Shown here one piece after another: positions 58,940 through 64,000 of a stretch of DNA of 64,000 nt (positions are counted from its first letter, which is position 1; each line of letters opens with the position of its first letter). A model generated the notes under the pieces. That model was not told where the DNA came from and did not search any database. It saw only the letters and a list, made by a program, of their open reading frames with translations. Made by a program: the position numbers and the translations under genes. The stretch is from Clarireedia homoeocarpa (taxonomy: Eukaryota; Ascomycota; Leotiomycetes; Helotiales; Rutstroemiaceae): contig LNKV01000069.1 of assembly GCA_001465935.1 (NCBI GenBank), forward strand, positions 104,532-168,531, given 5' to 3'.

Positions 58940-60407
58940 ATATTTCAATATTTGCAATTCGAACAAAAAATCCGAACGACGAGTTGAAGATGCCCGAGGA
59001 GCCGTTGCTGTATGCGCCGGTTACGGAATCGATGCATTTATTGACCTTCGTTGCCGGCGACGCCGAAATCGCCGGAGGAGTAGAGGATTGAGACGTCTTG
59101 CAGGCCGAGCCTCATGTATTCCTTTGCATTGGCGTTGTTCGTATTTTGCAGAGAGGTCGGTTTCGTTCAAGGAGTAGGATGTAGAGGTTGCTTACAGTAG
59201 TGAATTGGAAGGCTCCGCATTGGAGTTGGCCTGTGAAACTAACCTGGGTTGGGATCAGAATATTGTCCGTCGACGTTGGGATCTTTGGAGTCTTCTCCGT
59301 CGGTGGTGCAGTAAGAAGGATCAATGGCGTTGAGGAAATTGTTGAAGAGCCACCTTCGACCAAGTCGCCCACTTAATAGACGGTGACTTGTTGGGGGCTC
59401 ACCAATGCCATGGCAAACTCCAGATCAAGGGCTGATTCTCCATTAAACTGGAAACTTTGATTTATTTGTTACACCTCAGCACCGTCAACTGACTTGACGT
59501 TTGGGGCCACATCCTGTTGGCCAGGTTGCAATTGTTTGAACCACATGTCAAGGTCCGTTTGAAAAAACGCTTGGGACGTATATTCCACAATGCCCAAGGT
59601 ATTATTGAACGCAGCTTTAGATCTAGGAGGAAAGTTGCACAATGCCTGAAGACAATGCGTGGTGATTATAGTATTACAATCCTCAAGAGACATGAGAGCC
59701 TTTGTGACCTGCGCACCTTGCTTGGGATATGACACATCATCTGGTATGCCGATACTACCATGGGGTGTGACGTTACGCTTGTTCAATGCTTCCGATGAGC
59801 TGGATAAACCATGATGTTGGTGTTTGTGCACCGTCCCTAGTCTTTTGTCGAAGTGTATCGTGGGTGTCACAAAATTGATGTATTCGATGAGAGGGGATGG
59901 AGTACTGTACTCATGTCATGCAATATGTTTGTGGCTGAGATCGTGCTGATACGAATGATACTCGGTCTTGAGGAGATTTTCGGCCTCGGCGAGCATCGCA
60001 TTGAAAGTCATTCAAGTGTTTCCTTTGAACATCTTGACTCTTAACGGGTCAACTCCAGTCTTCGATAACCAAGCTCTGACGACATTCATCATCTCCTGAG
60101 AGGGCGAGAAAGTTACCGCAACCTTTTCAGGGGTCCAATGTTAGCTATATAATTTGAATGCTGGGTGAGGGATTTCATTGCTAAATTCCTCCGCACGAGG
60201 TAGATTTTGCTGCGTTAGACCTATACTCACTGGGAATGTCGCAGCGGGGTAAAGCCATGTTTTTCTTGACCATTCTTATAGTGTTATGGACCGCCGTTCG
60301 TGAACGACATGAGTGCTCACATGAGGATTCGTCTTTTGTAAAATTGGTGATACATATACCGCTACCACCAGGTCAGCGACGATATGCACGACGGCGTTGG
60401 TCTTCAT
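58940..60407 (-). pseudogene. S53 (sedolisin/tripeptidyl-peptidase-like) protease pseudogene
   Basis: Reading the minus strand from the ATG at 60407, a secreted S53 pro-protease can be followed: propeptide pieces GLTQQNLPRAEEFSNEIPHP, MMNVVRAWLSKTGVDPLRVK and LLKTEYHSYQHD, then NNTLGIVEYTSQAFFQTDLD, FNGESALDLEFAMALV and YSSGDFGVAG, the oxyanion-hole Asp region. In-frame stops interrupt it at five or more places (for example TAA before GTGGGCGAC near 59376), and at least two single-base shifts occur (near 59350 and near 59115). The sequence ends before the region that would hold the catalytic Ser. Several stops fit C-to-T changes. The gene is dead and 3'-truncated. Confidence 0.82.
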
Positions 60408-61129
60408 TTTTCCTTCCGGTGCTAAGCTGGAGCATCTGAATCTCAAAAAGTAACTATAAGGGAGGGAATTAATCATAAGCATGTCACATTCATGATCGGC
60501 AATTTGTGTAGGGAAGTTAGAGCATTGGCTTCAATTGAAACTATAGACAATCAAGGACTTTTTAGATACGATTTCGGAATACGCTGTTCCAATTTTAGAA
60601 CTGCATATTAGATTCTTGGGACATTCCATGCCCCATTAAGTGTTGATAGAGGCAGATAAAGACATAGGCCACCCCATAACAATCAATCCGGTTCAAACTT
60701 GGAATCACGCAAGTGTGAATTGAGAGGCACAGAAGCTGTCAATATCTTCTCTGATCCAGCAATAGTGGTCGCCTGGTCCAAAACCCCATGATACCAAAAC
60801 GTTCCATACGTGCGAGGTTTCTGATGAGAGAGAATTCATGCCCAAGCCTTGGGCGGCAGTGCTTTGAACGATAAAGCGCAATCATTTTTTCTACCAGTAC
60901 GAGATCCGTGCAACATAGACGGCATGGGAAAGCTTGCGTACTCACAGGATGACTTGAGAAATTTGGATATGAGAGGCACCGAACAGCTTGCGGCTCCTAC
61001 TGAATGTTGGTGCGGCGTTTGGATGTCAATGAGTCTCGACAGACTTGTTTTAGATTGACTCAAACACGACACAAGGGATACTTAATGTAACAAGTGTTGC
61101 AACAGCCAAGGTAAACAAGACTTCTAGTT
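60408..61129. other. Intergenic, nothing recognised
   Basis: 720 bp between the protease relic and IPI3; short ORFs without family features. Confidence 0.5.
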
Positions 61130-62549
61130 TCAGACGCTACCATTCTTCAGTTTGGAATACTTCTCGAAGGTCTTCTTTTGTAGAGCACGTTGCTCATTGA
61201 TAACCTTCCACAATTCTTCGTTCTCTTTGCGTAACCTTTCTTCCTCGCTGGAGGATGAAGATGAAGAGATACTAGGTGTTGCCGTCGACCCGGCGAGTAC
61301 TGAAATTGCATTCTCAAGCATCCCGTCTGGGAATCCCTGGAACTCTAGGGCTTGATTGAAAGGCGAGAATCCTTTGGTCTCGTTTAATTGAGCTGTGAAG
61401 GTATAAGTGCCCTCGCCGATTTTAGGTTTGACAACACTATGTGGCTTAGTTTTAGAACTTTTTGGAAAGGGAGATTGCATGGCAATATTGGTTATGGGCG
61501 CATTGAGATCTGCGAGTTCCAGTGAGAAAGCACGTCGACCAGTGTCCCACTGCGCAATCTTTCCAGAAGCATGTCCCGAAAATAAACTTGTTCCATCATA
61601 ACTCAGCCCTAGACAGAGTGCAGCGCCAATTTCCGATGCAGCCGCCCACGCAGGTCCGGTAATTTGCACTGGGGTATTTTGGAGTCGCGTGTCATGAAGA
61701 GGGTGTATTGCAGAGTTGGACTGAACAAGGTCGATCATTTGCAGCGACCCATCCTCGAACCCGACATAAACAGCTCTGTCGCATGGATCTAATGCCATAC
61801 AGAGAGGTGTGGCTGGAAGTAAAAAGGTACGAAGCAGATCTCCCGTGTGGTAATTCCAAACAATAATTGAGTTATCCTTACTCGCCGATATGCAAATGTT
61901 TGTTGTACTCGTGCTGTGACCCATGGTCAGGGAAGTAATGGCGGCTCTATGGTTCGATAAAGTGCGGACAGGTTCCAGCGGTTCGTTCGTGTTCGCGTGC
62001 AAAGAGAGCAGCTGCGGAATTGACCAAACATGGATATTCGAGTCTTCGGAGCCCGTAATGAGGTGGGTAGAGGTGGCGGCAAGACATGAAACTGCTTGCA
62101 GATGTGCCGCTGATGTCAAGACCTGTCTGCCGGTACAAAGCTGTCGCCCGTAATTAATACACGAGGCGTTCACGTTTTCGGGAAGGAGAGAAGTAAGCTG
62201 TAGAACGTACCTCCCACAAAATAACGCGACCTTCTGTTGTACCTAATACTAAGACGCCATCGCCGACCAACATCAATGCATGTAATCTTTCGGGAAAGGA
62301 AATTAACGCTTCCTGGTTCCCGCGTTCTCTGGAGTAAACATGGACCACAGCCTTGTCTGCTTGTGCCGCGAAGATGTGAGTCGAATTGACTGCAAGCCCA
62401 TTTACCGGCGAGGAGCTTTTCTTGTAGCTGGCTTTAATCGAAGGAGTTGGGTGCAATGTATGGTGGTAAATTCCCACATCTTTGGCAATGGCAGTGTTTG
62501 CAGATCGAGGCTGTGCTTTGATCGAGGCAATGAATTCTTCGGACAACAT
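61130..62549 (-). CDS. IPI3: WD40 pre-rRNA-processing protein Ipi3 (Rix1 complex)
   Basis: 449 residues, exons on the minus strand 62549-62211 and 62140-61130. WD repeats can be seen: VNGLAVNSTHIFAAQADKAV, VLGTTEGRVILWE, HLITGSEDSNIHVWSIP, HRAAITSLTMGH...ISASKDNSIIVWNYHTGD and LSYDGTSLFSGHASGKIAQW. The C-terminus is a helix rich in Glu/Lys (ERLRKENEELWKVINEQRAL), as in Ipi3/WDR18. The protein works in the nucleolus/nucleoplasm with Rix1 and Ipi1 in ITS2 processing and 60S maturation. Ordinary housekeeping gene and a useful synteny anchor. Confidence 0.88.
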
Positions 62550-63143
62550 GATGGATCCCGGCTGGGTTTGAATGTACGGACCGCAGAATGAACTGAGATT
62601 GATTGACGGACTTGGATTATCTGCTTGCGCGTTTTCCGAAGAGTAAGAGTAAGAATCATCAGCAGACGAACGGATGTTTCTGACTGACGTTTCTGGCGAT
62701 TGACTGGTTCTGGTTGACTTCGGCTCGAGATATATTGGAAGAGTATTGGAAGTGATGTATCATGTATCAAATTCTTGTTTTTAGAGAGTTTTGCTCGCCG
62801 ATCGCTGCGTCTGCTTCCAATTGTCTTCTCTTGCAGGTCGACGTGCAGCTGTCCAGATCCCCGTTCTCTTGTTTGCAGTTGCAGATGCAGGCGCAGGCGC
62901 AGAGCAGGTTGTGCAGTTGGCCGTCGATCAGCAGTCAGAAACAATAACAGCAAGGGAGGACCGTTGATAGTTGACCGGGGAGGGGGAGAGGAGGGAAGGG
63001 AAAGATGGTGTAGTGTCGCAAAAGTGTGTAAAAGAGCTCAATCAGTTTGCATGAGAGTTTGATTTGATGTTTCCCTAAAAGGAAATCAACGGGATCTGCG
63101 AATAGCTGAAGCTGCCAAACGCTTTGCAAACGTCTGAAAATAG

Positions 63144-63165
63144 AAAAAAAAAAAAAAAAAAAAAA
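63144..63165. repeat. Poly-A run, 22 nt
   Basis: Uninterrupted run of A, followed by GAAATTGA repeats. Confidence 0.95.
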
Positions 63166-63361
63166 CCGAAATGGGAAATTGAGAAATTGAGAAATTGGGA
63201 ATTTTATGAAATTTTTTTATGAATTTTGTTTTGGCCATTCGTACCTTAAGTTAATGCCTTAAAATATCCCAGCAATGAGCAAAAACGTACGGGCGTTTAA
63301 GGCATCAAACAGCACAGCAGCAGGAGACTTAAGACTGAAGCTGTTGAAGGAGCTGCTGTCG

Positions 63362-63402
63362 CCTTGGCTTGACCTTGGCTTGACCTTGGCTTGACCTTGG
63401 CC
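63362..63402. repeat. (CCTTGGCTTGA)n tandem repeat
   Basis: Three perfect 11-bp units and a partial fourth. Confidence 0.9.
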
Positions 63403-63520
63403 TGGGGATAAACACCTGGTCGTTCGACCGGCCATCAACCGCGTAGCTGGAGTTGCGATCAACGTCCAGAAATACCAAACTCTTGGGATTGAAAACTGTG
63501 AACAATGCACGAGAACCCAT

Positions 63521-63630
63521 GATTGTATGGGTTTGTATGGATTTGTATGGATTCGTATGGGTTTGTATAGGTTTGTATGGGCGTGTATGGGTGTGTATGG
63601 GTTTCTATGGGTTCGCATGGGTTTGTATGG
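63521..63630. repeat. 10-bp minisatellite, eleven units
   Basis: Eleven head-to-tail copies of (G/A)(T/C)(T/G)(T/C)(G/C)(T/C)AT(G/A)G, consensus GTTTGTATGG, in perfect 10-bp register. Several units carry single substitutions. Confidence 0.95.
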
Positions 63631-63945
63631 GGCAAAGGAAATCCCGAATGCCCTCATTCAGTTCCCCGACGGCTTCCTCAATTGCGATTGGTCACTATTT
63701 GCGTAAGCATTAAAATTTATCCCAAAGAAGAAAAAAGCAGCGAAAAAGGATGAAAAAGGATGATTAAGGATGATGGCCATCTATTTTCTGCTGGGACTCG
63801 TTTATCTGTTGGATCTGAAGGAGTTGTTTCGCTGGTCTCTACCGCAACTCTATGGAATATGGGATATGGAAGATGGAAGATGGAGTATGGATCAGTTTCA
63901 TGGTATTGCGCACGCAGCCAAGCTAGAATGTATGCCATATGTATG

Positions 63946-64000
63946 GTATGTATGTATGTATGTATGTATGTATGTATGTATGTATGTATGTATGTATGTA
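63946..64000. repeat. (GTAT)n tetranucleotide repeat running off the window
   Basis: At least thirteen perfect GTAT units up to the last base; the true length is unknown. Confidence 0.95.

Larger units (their letters stand above)
62550..64000. other. Repeat-rich intergenic region at the right edge
   Basis: 1.45 kb upstream of IPI3 with a poly-A run, an 11-bp repeat, a 10-bp minisatellite and a tetranucleotide repeat reaching the window end. ORFs here are shadows of repeats. Confidence 0.7.

Noticed and set aside
62402..62953. 183-codon minus-strand ORF
   Set aside because: It overlaps the first exon of IPI3 in another frame and has no family features; the IPI3 frame shows clear WD repeats.
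63946..64000. Repeat at the window end as a possible telomere
   Set aside because: The unit is GTAT, not TTAGGG, so it is an ordinary microsatellite.

Overview
The window is nuclear DNA of a filamentous ascomycete (Pezizomycotina). Almost every multi-exon gene is cut by 42-130 bp GT..AG introns, there are fungus-specific families (SAT-type non-reducing PKS, Zn2Cys6/AflR regulator, DUF3425 bZIP, HET, Arb2, CBM1), and AT-rich gene-poor islands lie between genes. The strong likeness of the cyanide hydratase to helotialean enzymes hints at Leotiomycetes, but that is inference. Many apparent ORF starts are TTG or GTG; starts here were moved to ATG or to splice acceptors.

Left third (1-20 kb) is a secondary-metabolite cluster. 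A non-reducing polyketide synthase running off the left edge (SAT-KS-AT-start of PT) is divergent from a short-chain dehydrogenase. It is followed by an AflR-like Zn2Cys6 regulator, a RadH/Rdc2-type flavin-dependent halogenase, an MFS exporter, an NmrA-like NAD(P)-binding reductase, an aromatic FAD monooxygenase and a small nitrilase-superfamily amidase. The predicted output is a chlorinated phenolic polyketide tailored by oxidation and reduction and then exported. Three TCG(N5)CGA sites, the AflR-type motif, lie in the cluster promoters; two share the tighter form TCGG(N3)CCGA.

Middle (20-45 kb) mixes secreted plant-polymer enzymes with housekeeping genes: a GH93-like beta-propeller, a WSC-GH3 beta-xylosidase, a DUF1996-CBM1 protein with a 12-nt microexon, a cyanide hydratase, a mitochondrial inner-membrane protein, an Arb2-domain protein, an intron-bearing tRNA-Ala, a BTB protein separated by one stop codon from a CCCH zinc-finger ORF, a coiled-coil protein, an SGNH esterase-like type II membrane protein and an SDR.

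Right third (45-64 kb) holds a broken HET gene, a secreted ACMSD-type amidohydrolase, a bZIP-DUF3425 regulator, a rhodopsin-like remnant, a cytochrome P450, a GH125 alpha-mannosidase, an S53 (sedolisin) protease pseudogene with several stops and frameshifts, and the ribosome-assembly gene IPI3. The right end is full of simple repeats. Exon coordinates were inferred by eye from splice signals and family conservation; no search or alignment was run.
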